64,000 nt of DNA from contig JACOEK010000002.1 of assembly GCA_024998595.1 (NCBI GenBank), positions 704,520 to 768,519 of the forward strand. Direction: 5' to 3'. The translations under genes were made by a program, and so were the position numbers. Under the pieces are notes generated by a model. The model worked only from the letters and a program-made list of their open reading frames with translations. It was not told the DNA's origin and made no database searches. Shown one piece after another: positions 37,481 to 47,106 of the stretch (its first letter is position 1; every line of letters begins with the position of its first letter). This DNA is from Nitrospira sp. (GTDB lineage Bacteria; Nitrospirota; Nitrospiria; Nitrospirales; Nitrospiraceae).

Positions 37481-37687
37481 ATGCGACAGTTTGTAGCCGT
37501 GATAGGGGTGGGGTTCTTCATGGTTCTAGTGCAAGGTTGTGCTGCGCCGACAAAGCCGGTCGGTCATGAAACTGTAGCCTACTCGGAAGAAAACGGGATG
37601 GCCCCATCGGAGGAAGCATTCGTCAAAAAGGTCGAACGGCACCTGGATCGGCAAGACCGTCCCGGTACGACGTTGATGTTTCGGTGA
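37481..37687 (+). CDS. Small lipoprotein
   Basis: A 68-residue lipoprotein: signal peptide with lipobox LVQGC (Cys about residue 20), then a charged mature part. Strong AAGGAGG Shine-Dalgarno. First gene divergent from oxyR, 45 bp before ccp. Function unknown. Confidence 0.65.
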   Translation: MRQFVAVIGVGFFMVLVQGCAAPTKPVGHETVAYSEENGMAPSEEAFVKKVERHLDRQDRPGTTLMFR

Positions 37688-37732
37688 GCTGCCAGTGAAT
37701 GGTCTTGAAGGGACAGGAAAAAAGGAGGGACT

Positions 37733-38806
37733 ATGGAAAAAAGCAGGGTGAGATGGCTTGCGGTCATGGCGGCAGCTGTCATGGCAGGATTGATGGGGGT
37801 GGCAGCCACGAGAGTCATGGGTGAATCGTCTGCGCCGTCACCCGGCACGGTTCCAACTGCGCAGGAGGTGCCGCTCGGATTGGAGGATCCCGCGGGATAC
37901 ATTCCGGCCGACAATCCGCAAACGGCCAAGAAGATCGAGCTCGGGCGGATCCTGTTCTTCGACAAGCGGCTGTCCAAGACGAATACGGTGGCCTGTGCGA
38001 ACTGTCATATGCCGGGATTGGCGTTCACCGACGGGCAGGCCGTGTCCTTGGGAATCAATCGGCTGCAGGGTGGACGAAGCGCGCCGACGGCCATCAACCG
38101 GGTGTATAGCAAGGTGCAATTCTGGGACGGTCGCGCGCAGACGTTGGAAGAGCAATCGACCGGGCCGTTCATCAATCCGGTTGAGCATGGATTTCTCGAC
38201 TACGATGAAATGACGGCGAAGATGAAAAAGCTGAGCGGCTATCGCCAATTGTTCAAAGAGGTGTTTGCGGACGACATTACGGAAAAGAATATCGGCAAGG
38301 CCATCGCCAGTTTCCAACGGACGCTGATCTCAGGCAATAGTCCTGCGGATCGGTTCGACTTCGGCGGGGAGGAGCAGGCCCTGAGCGCCTCTGCCAAGCG
38401 AGGCCTGGAATTGTTCCGCGGCAAAGCCCGTTGCACGCGTTGCCACTCCGGCTTCAACTTCACCGACGAAAAGTTTCACAACCTGGGTATCGGTTGGGAT
38501 ACGAATACCGTGGACCTGGGCCGTTACATGGTGACGAAAAATCCGGAGGATATCGGGGCGTTCAAGACGCCGACTTTGCGAGAGATTTCGCGCACGGCGC
38601 CCTATATGCACGATGGGCGGTTCGGGACGTTGGAGGAGGTCGTAACGTTCTACAACCAAGGCGGGATTTCGAATCCCCACCAGGACAATACGGTGATTCC
38701 CCTCGAGCTCACCGAGACGGAACAGCAGGATGTGGTGTCCTTCTTGCGATCCCTCAATGGCGAGGGTTGGCAACAGGTGGCCGCTCCCATCGAATTTCCT
38801 CAGTGA
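37733..38806 (+). CDS. Di-haem cytochrome c peroxidase
   Basis: A 357-residue MauG/CcpA-family protein with a signal/anchor segment (about residues 8-28). Two haem c motifs, CANCH (about residue 86) and CTRCH (about residue 233), plus the distal Met/His region typical of bacterial CCP. It reduces periplasmic hydrogen peroxide with electrons from c-type cytochromes. Probably OxyR-controlled. AAAGGAGG Shine-Dalgarno. Confidence 0.93.
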   Translation: MEKSRVRWLAVMAAAVMAGLMGVAATRVMGESSAPSPGTVPTAQEVPLGLEDPAGYIPADNPQTAKKIELGRILFFDKRLSKTNTVACANCHMPGLAFTDGQAVSLGINRLQGGRSAPTAINRVYSKVQFWDGRAQTLEEQSTGPFINPVEHGFLDYDEMTAKMKKLSGYRQLFKEVFADDITEKNIGKAIASFQRTLISGNSPADRFDFGGEEQALSASAKRGLELFRGKARCTRCHSGFNFTDEKFHNLGIGWDTNTVDLGRYMVTKNPEDIGAFKTPTLREISRTAPYMHDGRFGTLEEVVTFYNQGGISNPHQDNTVIPLELTETEQQDVVSFLRSLNGEGWQQVAAPIEFPQ

Positions 38807-38822
38807 CGGAGGCGCTCAAGAT

Positions 38823-38858
38823 GAGAAGGACCCTGGTTTCCACACCACGGTCCTTCTC
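38823..38858 (+). terminator. Terminator hairpin after the peroxidase gene
   Basis: GAGAAGGACC (38823-38832) and GGTCCTTCTC (38849-38858) form a perfect 10-bp stem 17 bp after the stop codon. No long T-tract. Confidence 0.5.
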
Positions 38859-38918
38859 GTCGGACCGTCGTCCCTGCTTGCAAATGCCTGTCCGGTACGG
38901 GTAACAGAGAGGATGACA

Positions 38919-38954
38919 ATGGCGTTTGTGCCGCTTCTGATGACACCGTTATGA
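38919..38954 (+). CDS. Possible 11-residue leader peptide coupled to the transporter gene
   Basis: ATG 38919 behind AGAGAGGA opens a 12-codon frame, MAFVPLLMTPL and TGA, whose stop overlaps the transporter ATG (ATGA at 38951-38954). The transporter itself has no Shine-Dalgarno at its own start, so coupling to this leader would explain its translation. Confidence 0.4.
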   Translation: MAFVPLLMTPL

Positions 38955-40576
38955 CAACTGCCGTTTCCCGCTGGATCGACCGCAATATTCTGGAGCTCGC
39001 CCGCGACTTCCAACTTTCCTATCTGCCTCCGCTCATGGTCTACATGGCGGCCGGTATTTCCGGGCTCACCGGCATCGTCGGCACGTTTTTCGTGAAAGAT
39101 TATCTGGGTCTGTCCGCTGCCTTTCTCGCGGCATTGGGATTTTGGGCCGGCATTCCCTGGGCGCTCAAAATGCCGTTCGGACATCTGGTGGATCTGCTGT
39201 GGCGCTGGAAAAGCCTGCTCGTCTATTTCGGCGCGGGCGTTATTGCCGCCAGTCTGCTGATCATGGTCGGCTTGATCGGTCATCGAGAAGCGATGATTGC
39301 CGTGATGCCGGCCGAAGTCTGGTACGTGCTGAGCGCGCTCCTCGCACCGATCGGGTATGTGATCCAAGACACGGTCGCCGATGCTATGACGGTAGAGGCT
39401 GTCCCGAGAGTAGACGAGCGAGGGCTTCCGATCGATGAAGCCAAGCTGAAGCTGATGCACACGACGATGCAGACGCTGGGCCGGGTGGCCATCATCAGCG
39501 GCGGCATTCTGGTGGCGCTGATCAATCTGTACCTGTTCACGGGTGTCGAACATCTGCCCAAAGAAAAAGTCGCGGAGATTTATCAGCAGGTCTATCTCCT
39601 GGCCCTGACCATCCCGGCCGTGTCCGTGCTCGGGGTAATCACCGCGTCGATTCTTCGCCTGCGAGCAAAACGACGGTTGCTCCGTCAGGGCATGACGTCC
39701 GCCCAGGCTGCTGCGCTGCTGGACAGGCCTGAGGAACCGACCAAGCCCAATTGGTGGATTCTGGGAGGCAGCCTGCTGTTCGTGTTGTTCACCCTGACGG
39801 TGGGAATGGCGGATTTTCCGTTCAACGAAGAAATCGTCTTCGCCGGATCGATGGCCATCGTCTCAGTCTTGATGGTCCGTCTGACTCGCGAACTGGCTCC
39901 CGATGCCAGGCATGTACTCGTGGGCACGGCGTTGGTCGTGTTCGTCTTTCGCTCGGTACCTGGGCCCGGCGAAGGCGCGACCTGGTGGATGATCGATAAG
40001 CTGAAATTCGATCAGCAGTTTCTCTCAGTCTTGTCGCTCATCGGTAGTGCCCTGACGCTCGCGGGCATGTTTCTTTTTCGTCGCTTTATGGCGGAACGGT
40101 CCATTGCCTACGTCGTCGGATTTCTGACCGTGGCGGCGTGTGTCCTGGGACTTCCCATCGTCAGCATGTATTACGGGCTTCACGAATGGACCGCCGCGCT
40201 GACCGGCGGCGTGGTCGATGCGCGGTTTATCGCCCTGGTGAACACGGCGCTCGAATCTCCGCTGGGCCAGATCTCCATGATCCCCATGTTGGCCTGGATT
40301 GCGAACTCCGCGCCGGCGAATTTGAAGGCCACCTATTTCGCTGTCATGGCCTCCTTCACCAATCTCGCGTTGTCGCTCAGTCAGCTCGGAACGAAATATC
40401 TGAACGAGCTGTTTGTGGTAACCCGGGAGGTGCGTGATCCGGTCACCAGCGCGCTTCAAACACCTGACGATTACAGTCAACTGGGAATGCTGCTGATCGT
40501 GCAGACGGTGTTGGGTCTCGCGCTTCCCTTCGCGGCCATTCTCTTTGCGCGCTTCTCGCGTTTCCGGAGTGCCTGA
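38951..40576 (+). CDS. MFS/BT1-like membrane transporter
   Basis: A 541-residue protein with about 12-14 membrane helices. FFVKDYLGLSAAFLAALGFWAGIPWALKM is like the folate-biopterin transporter (BT1) branch of the major facilitator superfamily. Substrate not assignable. DedA-rhodanese gene follows 20 bp downstream, so the two may share an operon. Confidence 0.7.
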   Translation: MTTAVSRWIDRNILELARDFQLSYLPPLMVYMAAGISGLTGIVGTFFVKDYLGLSAAFLAALGFWAGIPWALKMPFGHLVDLLWRWKSLLVYFGAGVIAASLLIMVGLIGHREAMIAVMPAEVWYVLSALLAPIGYVIQDTVADAMTVEAVPRVDERGLPIDEAKLKLMHTTMQTLGRVAIISGGILVALINLYLFTGVEHLPKEKVAEIYQQVYLLALTIPAVSVLGVITASILRLRAKRRLLRQGMTSAQAAALLDRPEEPTKPNWWILGGSLLFVLFTLTVGMADFPFNEEIVFAGSMAIVSVLMVRLTRELAPDARHVLVGTALVVFVFRSVPGPGEGATWWMIDKLKFDQQFLSVLSLIGSALTLAGMFLFRRFMAERSIAYVVGFLTVAACVLGLPIVSMYYGLHEWTAALTGGVVDARFIALVNTALESPLGQISMIPMLAWIANSAPANLKATYFAVMASFTNLALSLSQLGTKYLNELFVVTREVRDPVTSALQTPDDYSQLGMLLIVQTVLGLALPFAAILFARFSRFRSA

Positions 40577-40596
40577 GCCGGAGGACATCATCGGCT

Positions 40597-41547
40597 ATGA
40601 ATACGTTCGACTTCCTCGCCGAGCATGGTGCGTCGGTGCTGTTCTGGGTTGTCTTCGTCGAGCAGATCGGTCTTCCGCTTCCTGCCCTTCCACTCCTCGT
40701 GGCCGCAGGGGCACTGGTCGGAGCTGGAAAGATGAGTCTTGCCGCGGCCTTGCTGTTGCCGGTTGCCGCTTCCCTTCCGCCGGACCTCGCCTGGTATTAC
40801 CTGGGTCGTCACAAGGGCGGCAAAGTGCTGGGGTTTCTTTGCCGCCTGTCGCTGGAGCCGGATTCCTGCGTACGGGATACGGAGAATGTGTTTCACCGGA
40901 ACGGGCCTCGCGGATTGCTGCTGGCCAAATTCATTCCTGGGTTCAGCACCGTAGCGCCTCCGCTCGCCGGCATTGTCGGCATGCCCGCCGCAACGTTTGT
41001 CCTGTACGATCTCGGCGGCACGCTGATTTGGGCAGCGATCAGTGCCGGGATCGGAGCATTGTTCAGCAATCAACTGGAGCAACTCATCGGGCTATTTGAC
41101 CAGGCCGGCGGGCTGATGCTCGTGATCATTCTCCTGGGTCTGGCCGGATTCATCGCGTATAAGTTTTATCATCGGCAGAAATTTTTGCGTCATCTGCGGA
41201 TGGCGAAAATTTCCGTGGATGAGCTCAAGCAGCGTATGGACGCCGGAGATGCTATCAGCGTGGTCGATGTTCGCCATCCGCTTGCCCTCGACCTCGATCC
41301 CGAGAGCATTCCCGGAGCCATCAACTTTACCTTGGAGGAAATCGAACATCGGCATCACGAAATCCCGCGCGACCGCGACATCGTCCTGTACTGCACCTGC
41401 CCCAACGAAGTGTCCAGCGCCAGAACGGCTTTTTTGCTCAAGAAGAAAGGCATTCACCGGGTGCGGCCGCTGGAAGGAGGGCTGGATGCCTGGCGAGAGC
41501 GCAAGTATCCCGTGACGCGGCGGGTGAATATCGAACTGGGTGAGTGA
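40597..41547 (+). CDS. DedA-rhodanese fusion membrane protein
   Basis: A 316-residue protein. Residues 1-190 are a DedA/SNARE-associated membrane domain (VVFVEQIGLPLPALPLLVAAG, FIPGFSTVAPPLAGI). Residues 205-305 are a rhodanese with VVDVRHPLALDLDP and active loop YCTCPNEVSSARTA. DedA proteins flip lipids or support envelope homeostasis; the rhodanese adds cytoplasmic sulfur chemistry. This architecture occurs elsewhere in bacteria. Confidence 0.88.
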   Translation: MNTFDFLAEHGASVLFWVVFVEQIGLPLPALPLLVAAGALVGAGKMSLAAALLLPVAASLPPDLAWYYLGRHKGGKVLGFLCRLSLEPDSCVRDTENVFHRNGPRGLLLAKFIPGFSTVAPPLAGIVGMPAATFVLYDLGGTLIWAAISAGIGALFSNQLEQLIGLFDQAGGLMLVIILLGLAGFIAYKFYHRQKFLRHLRMAKISVDELKQRMDAGDAISVVDVRHPLALDLDPESIPGAINFTLEEIEHRHHEIPRDRDIVLYCTCPNEVSSARTAFLLKKKGIHRVRPLEGGLDAWRERKYPVTRRVNIELGE

Positions 41548-41578
41548 GTTTGTGCGAGGTTCCGGTGAGGAAAGGACG

Positions 41579-42199
41579 ATGGCTATGGTAGCCCTGGTGA
41601 TTCCATTGATCGCAGCAGCAGTCCTGCTCTGTGGAAGGCTCGAAGCGAGCGCGTGGATGGACTGGAGGACGGGCGAAGTGGCGACTGATATTCTGCAGGT
41701 GAAGGGCGCGTCGCGTCAGAAGGCTGCAGGGGTGAAGTATAAGGTCGTGGGCCTGTTTCAGCGGGAGAAACAGTTTATCGGCGGATCTGCGGTGGCCGAT
41801 GTGACCGAGCAGGTGGAATTCGAGTTTTCCTGGCCGCTGGAGGAATCGGCGCAGCCCAAGGTGCTTCCGAATATTCCGACGAAAGTGGAGAACCTGCGCG
41901 ATGGTTCGGCGGTCTGCCCGGCTCCGGTGCTCAAAGGCACGTATGAACATTTTGATCTCAAGAGCATCACGGTGATTGGAACGATGTTCGGTTTGGTGGG
42001 AGAGCGCAGAACCCCGGACATGGATGAATACGTCGGCGGAGGCGGCTGCAAAGGCACCCATCCAGTTCAAGGACAGGTCCGCGAGGAGCAGCAGCTCGTG
42101 ACCCTGCCGCAGGAATTGTTGGCCGGACCTGTGCCAAAGGGGCAGGTGTTGAAGCAGCACGAGCAAGGCTGGACCTGGACCTTCACACCGGTTCCGTAG
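41579..42199 (+). CDS. Exported hypothetical protein
   Basis: A 206-residue protein with an N-terminal hydrophobic signal (about residues 1-22). The mature part is beta-rich, with two Cys residues (in VCPAP and GGGCKG) that could form a disulfide. No family recognised. ATG 41579 follows GAGGAAAGG; the frame upstream overlaps the rhodanese gene. Confidence 0.6.
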   Translation: MAMVALVIPLIAAAVLLCGRLEASAWMDWRTGEVATDILQVKGASRQKAAGVKYKVVGLFQREKQFIGGSAVADVTEQVEFEFSWPLEESAQPKVLPNIPTKVENLRDGSAVCPAPVLKGTYEHFDLKSITVIGTMFGLVGERRTPDMDEYVGGGGCKGTHPVQGQVREEQQLVTLPQELLAGPVPKGQVLKQHEQGWTWTFTPVP

Positions 42200-42351
42200 C
42201 GTTGAGCATGAATGGGCTCTCCGTCCGCAGTCTTTCTCTCCTGGCATCCCCTTGATCTGTGTTGTATGATGAGCATCTAATAGGTAATAAGCCGTGAAAC
42301 GCGAAGGAAATCGGAGAAGTACGACGAATCTTTTCGGAACTCACCAAGAAA

Positions 42352-42702
42352 GGGGGCGACCGGTTTCGACGGGGATATTGACGCCATCGTTGCATGTCGA
42401 GATCTCGGGAACTCGTAAAATTCCGGGAAAAACGCAACTGCCAACCAAGAACTGGCACTCGCAGCCTAATTTAGGCTGAGACGTCGTTCCATCTGAGGCC
42501 CGCGGGGGTGGAATGGCGCGATGCAGCGGGCTGGTCCCACGCCGGTGCTCAGCGGCGTGGGGCGAGACAATACTGGGCTAGCGGCGGTTCTAAGCCGGCC
42601 GATAGGCGTGGGTCGCTGCGAAGCTTAAAGAATCGGCTACACATGTAGATGCGATGTGCTGATGATCTTCGGACAGGGGTTCAACTCCCCTCGCCTCCAC
42701 CA
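42352..42702 (+). ncRNA. ssrA: Transfer-messenger RNA (tmRNA)
   Basis: One-piece tmRNA. The 5' end GGGGGCGACCGGTTTCGACG is the standard start, and the 3' end GGGTTCAACTCCCCTCGCC plus CACCA gives the T-arm and acceptor strand; the ends pair as a 7-bp acceptor stem. The tag reading frame ends at TAA 42467; from the likely resume codon GCA 42434 it encodes ATANQELALAA, with the protease-recognised LAA end. Works with SmpB to rescue stalled ribosomes. Confidence 0.95.
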
Positions 42703-42708
42703 AATTCC

Positions 42709-43659
42709 TCACAGGCCAACCGTTCGCGGTTGGCCTTTTTTCTTGCCTGAACGCTCCATGCGGGCGAGGTGCTGCGTACACACGTCCCGCACGCAACCGC
42801 GTAACCAGCGATGCGCGAGATCGGCATCCCATCGCGGGTGCCACAGCAATGACACGGTGAACTCCGGCGTCGAGACCGGAAGAGCAAAACTATGCATGCC
42901 GGTTCGCAAGATTCCGGTGTGCCGTTCCGGAACGGTGGCGATCAGGTTGGAGGCACGAGCCAGTGCGAGGGCCATGGCGAAACCACCGACAATCGTGACC
43001 ATCTCCCGCTCCAATTCGAGAGGTTCTAGCGCCTCATCGACCGGGCCCTTTTCGAGCCCCTGCCGCGAGACACAGATGTGCCTGCCGGCGGCATACCGGG
43101 AGGGAGTGATCCTGCCCTTCGTCAGGACATGTCCCCTTCGCACGACACCGATATATCGGTCGTTGAACAGGGCCTGCACGCGCAACTCCTGCGCGGTCGT
43201 GGCCTCAACAACGCCGGTTTCCAGATCAACGCTTCCAGTGCGGAGAGGCGTACTGTCTTTGTCCGGCTTCTGCACGAAGCGCAGCCGCACGCCCGGAGCC
43301 TCCAAGGCGATCCGAGCAATCAGCGCCGGTCCGAAATTCTCAACAAATCCTTCGCTGGTCCGCAGCGTGAATGTCTGCACGAGCTGGTTGAGTGTGAGCT
43401 GCTCCGCCGGGCGCAATACCGCTTCAACCTCCTGCACGAGGTGACTGACTCGTTCCCGCAACTCGAGCGCTCGTGGGGTTGGTACGAGGCCTCGACCGGC
43501 TCTGACCAACAGAGGGTCGCCGGTCGTCGCGCGCAATCGGGCAAGCGCTCGACTCATGGCCGACGGACTCAGTCGCAACCGGTGGCCGGCACGGGCCACA
43601 CTGCCTTCCGCCAGCAACACATCGAGAGTCACAAGGAGATTGAGGTCTGGCCTCGCCAT
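42709..43659 (-). CDS. LysR-family transcriptional regulator
   Basis: A 316-residue LTTR: HTH in LNLLVTLDVLLAEGSVARAGHRLRLSPSAMSRALARLR and a periplasmic-binding-like effector domain. It is divergent from tpm and the MFS exporter and likely regulates them. The 3' end overlaps the ssrA terminator. Inducer unknown. Confidence 0.9.
   Translation of the reverse strand: MARPDLNLLVTLDVLLAEGSVARAGHRLRLSPSAMSRALARLRATTGDPLLVRAGRGLVPTPRALELRERVSHLVQEVEAVLRPAEQLTLNQLVQTFTLRTSEGFVENFGPALIARIALEAPGVRLRFVQKPDKDSTPLRTGSVDLETGVVEATTAQELRVQALFNDRYIGVVRRGHVLTKGRITPSRYAAGRHICVSRQGLEKGPVDEALEPLELEREMVTIVGGFAMALALARASNLIATVPERHTGILRTGMHSFALPVSTPEFTVSLLWHPRWDADLAHRWLRGCVRDVCTQHLARMERSGKKKGQPRTVGL
42714..42741 (+). 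terminator. Rho-independent terminator of ssrA
   Basis: GGCCAACCG-TTCG-CGGTTGGCC followed by TTTTTTC: a 9-bp stem with a TTCG tetraloop and T-tract. It overlaps the 3' end of the convergent LysR gene, whose last codons it encodes. Confidence 0.88.
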
Positions 43660-43797
43660 GGCGCGATGATAGCACGGTTCAATCGTGATATGGCGTCAGA
43701 TGCACGAATAACATGCAATTGTTGCGTCTTCCGCCAGGCCACGGAGCGGCGTAAGATAGCCCTATCGTCATTGGATGTTTCATGGAGGTCACACAGT

Positions 43798-44442
43798 ATG
43801 GAAGCACAGTTTTGGCATGACCGGTGGGCCAGCAATGAAATCGGGTTTCACAAGAGCGAGGCGAACCCGTTGCTGGTGAAATATGTGGATGAATTGTCGC
43901 TCACGACAGGCAGTCGGGTGTTTCTGCCACTCTGCGGCAAGACGCTCGATATCGGCTGGTTGCTGTCTCGCGGCTATCGGGTGACCGGGGCCGAGTTGAG
44001 TGCTGTGGCCATTGAGCAATTGTTCGCGGAACTCGGCGTGACACCGACGATGACGAAAGTCGGCGCACTCGATCACTATCAAGCCCCGCAGCTCGATATC
44101 TTCGTGGGCGACATCTTCCAGCTCACGCCTGCACTGCTTGGCCCGGTCGATGCCGTGTATGACCGGGCGGCCTTAGTGGCCCTGCCGCAAGACATGCGTG
44201 CTCGATACGCCGCACACCTCGTGACGCTGACTGCGCATGCGCCGCAATTGCTCATCTCTTTTGAGTATGACCAGCGCGCAATGGATGGTCCGCCCTTCTC
44301 TGTCAGCCAGGAAGAGATCCGGCAGCACTACGGTCAGCGGTATGACATCACGATCCTGACCAGCCTCGATGTCCCCGGCGGCCTCAAGGGGCGCTGCCCG
44401 GCCACGGAACGGGTGTACCTGTTACGAAAAGGAAGGCGCTAA
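43798..44442 (+). CDS. tpm: Thiopurine S-methyltransferase
   Basis: A 214-residue SAM-dependent methyltransferase: FWHDRWASNEIGFHKSEANPLL at the start is the TPMT signature; VFLPLCGKTLDIGWLLSRGYRVTGAELS binds SAM. Bacterial Tpm methylates thiopurines, selenium and tellurium compounds. Start ATG 43798; the long upstream frame crosses the divergent LysR gene. Confidence 0.9.
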   Translation: MEAQFWHDRWASNEIGFHKSEANPLLVKYVDELSLTTGSRVFLPLCGKTLDIGWLLSRGYRVTGAELSAVAIEQLFAELGVTPTMTKVGALDHYQAPQLDIFVGDIFQLTPALLGPVDAVYDRAALVALPQDMRARYAAHLVTLTAHAPQLLISFEYDQRAMDGPPFSVSQEEIRQHYGQRYDITILTSLDVPGGLKGRCPATERVYLLRKGRR

Positions 44443-44444
44443 CT

Positions 44445-45863
44445 GTGGAGGGGGAACGGACAGCCGCTGTTCGATGGATCCTCGCTGCCCTCTCGTTGTC
44501 CGTGTTGTTGTCCTCGATAGGAACCAGCATTGCCAATGTGAGTTTGCCGACATTGGCACAGGCATTCGGCGCCACTTTTCAGCAGGTGCAATGGGTGGTG
44601 CTCGCCTACCTCGTCGCGATTACGACGATGGTGGTCAGCGTCGGACGGCTCGGCGATATCACGGGACGCCGCCGCCTCTTGATGATCGGAGTAGCGTTGT
44701 TTACCGTGGCCTCCGCGCTCTGCGGGAGCGCGCCGACGCTGTGGCTGCTCATCGCTGCACGAGCGGTACAGGGGCTCGGCGCTGCGATCATGATGGCCCT
44801 GACCATGGCGTTTGTCGGCGAGACGATTCCCAAAGCCAGGGTCGGCAGTGCAATGGGGTTGCTGGGGACGATGTCTGCGGCCGGCACCGCACTGGGCCCT
44901 TCCCTCGGTGGCTTATTGATCTCAGCACTGGGCTGGCAGGCGATCTTTTTCATCAATGTGCCGCTGGGTCTTACCATTCTGGTGCTCATCCATCGCTATC
45001 TCCCGGTCGATGCCAGTCATCAACGGGACAGTCAGCTCCGCTTTGATACTGTGGGCACGGTTCTGCTGGCCCTGACGCTCGCGGCCTATGCGTTGGCGAT
45101 GACGGTTGGACGCGGCCACTTCGGCTCACGCAATATAGGTCTGCTGGTGGCAGCCCTACTCGGTATGGGCCTTTTCATCATCGCCGAAAGACGGGCCGGT
45201 TCTCCGTTGATCCGGATGGCGATGTTCCGCAATGCCTCGTTGAGTGCCAGCCTTTCCATGAGCCTGCTCGTCTCGACCGTGATGATGGCAACACTGGTGG
45301 TCGGGCCGTTTTATCTCTCGCGAACACTCGGACTCAGCGCGGGCTGGTTGGGACTGGTGCTGTCCATCGGTCCGTTCTTCGCCGCCTTGGCTGGGGTGCC
45401 GGCGGGTCGCTTGGTCGACGACGTGGGCGCCGACCGCATGACCCGCATGGGACTCATCGGTATTGCGATCGGGTGTTTGTTGCTGTCTGCACTGCCGGCA
45501 ACCGTGGGGAGCGTTGGCTACATCCTTCCCATCGTGGTCGTCACGATCGGGTATGCGTTGTTCCAGACGGCCAACAATACAGCGGTGATGATGAACATTC
45601 ATGCCGACCAGCGCGGTGTCATCTCCGGGCTCCTCAACCTTTCGCGCAATCTCGGGCTGATTACCGGTGCATCCGTCATGGGAGCCCTGTTCACCTTCGC
45701 GTCGGGCACGACCGACATCACCACGGCCGCTCCGGAAGCTGTGGCCACCGGCATGCAGATCACGTTCGCCGTCGCGGGAATGCTCGTCGTCGTCGCGTTC
45801 GTCATTGCTGTGGCAAGTCGGGTCGCCGGTGAACGACCAATTCTGGCGAGGGATGCGTCGTGA
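44445..45863 (+). CDS. MFS drug-type exporter (DHA2 family)
   Basis: A 472-residue, roughly 14-helix transporter: LATLAQAFGATFQQVQWVVL-like TM1, GRLGDITGRRRLL (motif A) and LGPSLGGLLISALGWQAIFFINVPLG (motif C) identify the EmrB/QacA group. Starts at GTG 44445, 2 bp after tpm, so the two are co-translated. Likely exports a toxic compound, perhaps one methylated by Tpm (inference). Confidence 0.9.
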   Translation: MEGERTAAVRWILAALSLSVLLSSIGTSIANVSLPTLAQAFGATFQQVQWVVLAYLVAITTMVVSVGRLGDITGRRRLLMIGVALFTVASALCGSAPTLWLLIAARAVQGLGAAIMMALTMAFVGETIPKARVGSAMGLLGTMSAAGTALGPSLGGLLISALGWQAIFFINVPLGLTILVLIHRYLPVDASHQRDSQLRFDTVGTVLLALTLAAYALAMTVGRGHFGSRNIGLLVAALLGMGLFIIAERRAGSPLIRMAMFRNASLSASLSMSLLVSTVMMATLVVGPFYLSRTLGLSAGWLGLVLSIGPFFAALAGVPAGRLVDDVGADRMTRMGLIGIAIGCLLLSALPATVGSVGYILPIVVVTIGYALFQTANNTAVMMNIHADQRGVISGLLNLSRNLGLITGASVMGALFTFASGTTDITTAAPEAVATGMQITFAVAGMLVVVAFVIAVASRVAGERPILARDAS

Positions 45864-46443
45864 CCACGACTGGCTGCGGGAGATCCAAAGCGCCGATGAT
45901 CTGCGGACCGGGGTTCAACGTGCTTCTCCCTAGCCTCCTGCGCCACTGTTGTGTTTCGCCGCACCTGGTGTATTTCGCGGACTCCTTCTTCTCAATTGAA
46001 GGCCTGCCGCCGCTCTGCTAGAAGAGCTCCCGCCACATGCCGTGAGGTCACAACCTGAGCGGCAACAATGTCTCAAACCAGAGGACGGGTGAGATGGGTG
46101 ACGACTTGCTCGAGTACCTTGGCCGTTGGCCGCGTTGGCGGGTGTGTGGGAAGAAGATAAGGGAGCGGACGTCGCGCCTTCAGATGATCGAGGCAGGGAA
46201 CACAATGCCTCTCGTGATACATAGCCCTTCGGCCAGACTGGTTTCACCATACTGATCCCAATCGAATGACCAGAGTTTTGTCGCAAGGTCCCCACGTTAA
46301 AATACTGATGTTGGACATTGGCAGTGAGCTCCACCGTACTGGTATAGTGGAATTGGTTCCCAAGTAGCCCTGGGCTGGATGAAGTGAGCCTCTGGGATCT
46401 GGACCAGAAGCGTATCTGCTCTATTTTGGTAAGGAGGGAAGGT
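45864..46443. other. Gene-free 580 bp before the cupredoxin-like lipoprotein
   Basis: Open frames here have unnatural, low-complexity composition and I reject them. TATAGT at 46343-46348, with TTGGCA 19 nt upstream, may be the lipoprotein promoter. Nothing else is recognised. Confidence 0.5.
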
Positions 46444-46854
46444 ATGAGATACACGTTGGCTGTTCTGGCTGGCACGGTTTTGTTTACGGGTTGTTCGTCG
46501 TTGCCGGAGGTCACGCGCACGGCGGTGATTCATGAAATCAAGTTGGAAGAACATCTGATGCCCGCCGATCTGACGGTTCAGGCCGGTGATGAGGTTCGGT
46601 GGGTGAATCATCGCACCCTTCCCGCTCGCGTCGAAATTCCAGGACTCCAGAAGAGTATGCTGTCCTGCGAGCGTGAGTTCTCGAACGTCTTTGGAAGCAC
46701 AGTTGAAGTGGCAGAGCTGGCTCCCAGCAAGAGCGCAAGTCTGTGCTTCAAGAAAGAAATTACCATTAGCTACAATGCTCGAATGGGATCAGCTCTTCCA
46801 GGGGGAATGCAGATCGAGCCGGGTACCCTCAGAGTTGTTGGACCCGCAAAGTAG
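46444..46854 (+). CDS. Cupredoxin-like lipoprotein
   Basis: A 136-residue lipoprotein with lipobox LFTGC. LTVQAGDEVRWVNHRTLP resembles the first half of plastocyanin-like cupredoxins, with a His in NHRTLP. Two Cys residues follow, but the compact Cys-x-His-x-Met ligand loop of blue-copper proteins is not seen, so copper binding is doubtful. ATG 46444 follows AAGGAGGGAAGGT. Confidence 0.6.
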   Translation: MRYTLAVLAGTVLFTGCSSLPEVTRTAVIHEIKLEEHLMPADLTVQAGDEVRWVNHRTLPARVEIPGLQKSMLSCEREFSNVFGSTVEVAELAPSKSASLCFKKEITISYNARMGSALPGGMQIEPGTLRVVGPAK

Positions 46855-46896
46855 GTTGAGGCATCGACAGAATTGTGTCGGTGCGAGTGTACGTCT

Positions 46897-46922
46897 CCTC
46901 GGAGCCTGTCTCGGCTCCGAGG
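46897..46922 (+). terminator. Terminator-like hairpin
   Basis: CCTCGGAGCC-TGTCTC-GGCTCCGAGG, a perfect 10-bp stem about 40 bp after the lipoprotein stop. No T-tract. Confidence 0.5.
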
Positions 46923-47106
46923 GGTGGGCAGAACTTCGCATTCCTTTCACCGCCGACGCGCTCAGCGGTGTGCTTCCTTTTTATCACTGGTCGTGATGGC
47001 GAAGATGGTCTCTTGGCCTTCCGCGCCCATGGAGGCCGACTCAGTTCGGCTGGTCACGACTTGCAATAAGAGGGTGCGATGATCGCTCCACCCATCGAAT
47101 TGGACG

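Noticed and set aside
40545..41099. 184-codon frame over the DedA-rhodanese gene
   Set aside because: Out-of-frame shadow of a clear membrane protein gene.
45930..46520. 196-codon minus-strand open frame
   Set aside because: Composition is Ser/Gly/Arg-rich low complexity, no Shine-Dalgarno, and it overlaps the start of the lipoprotein gene.
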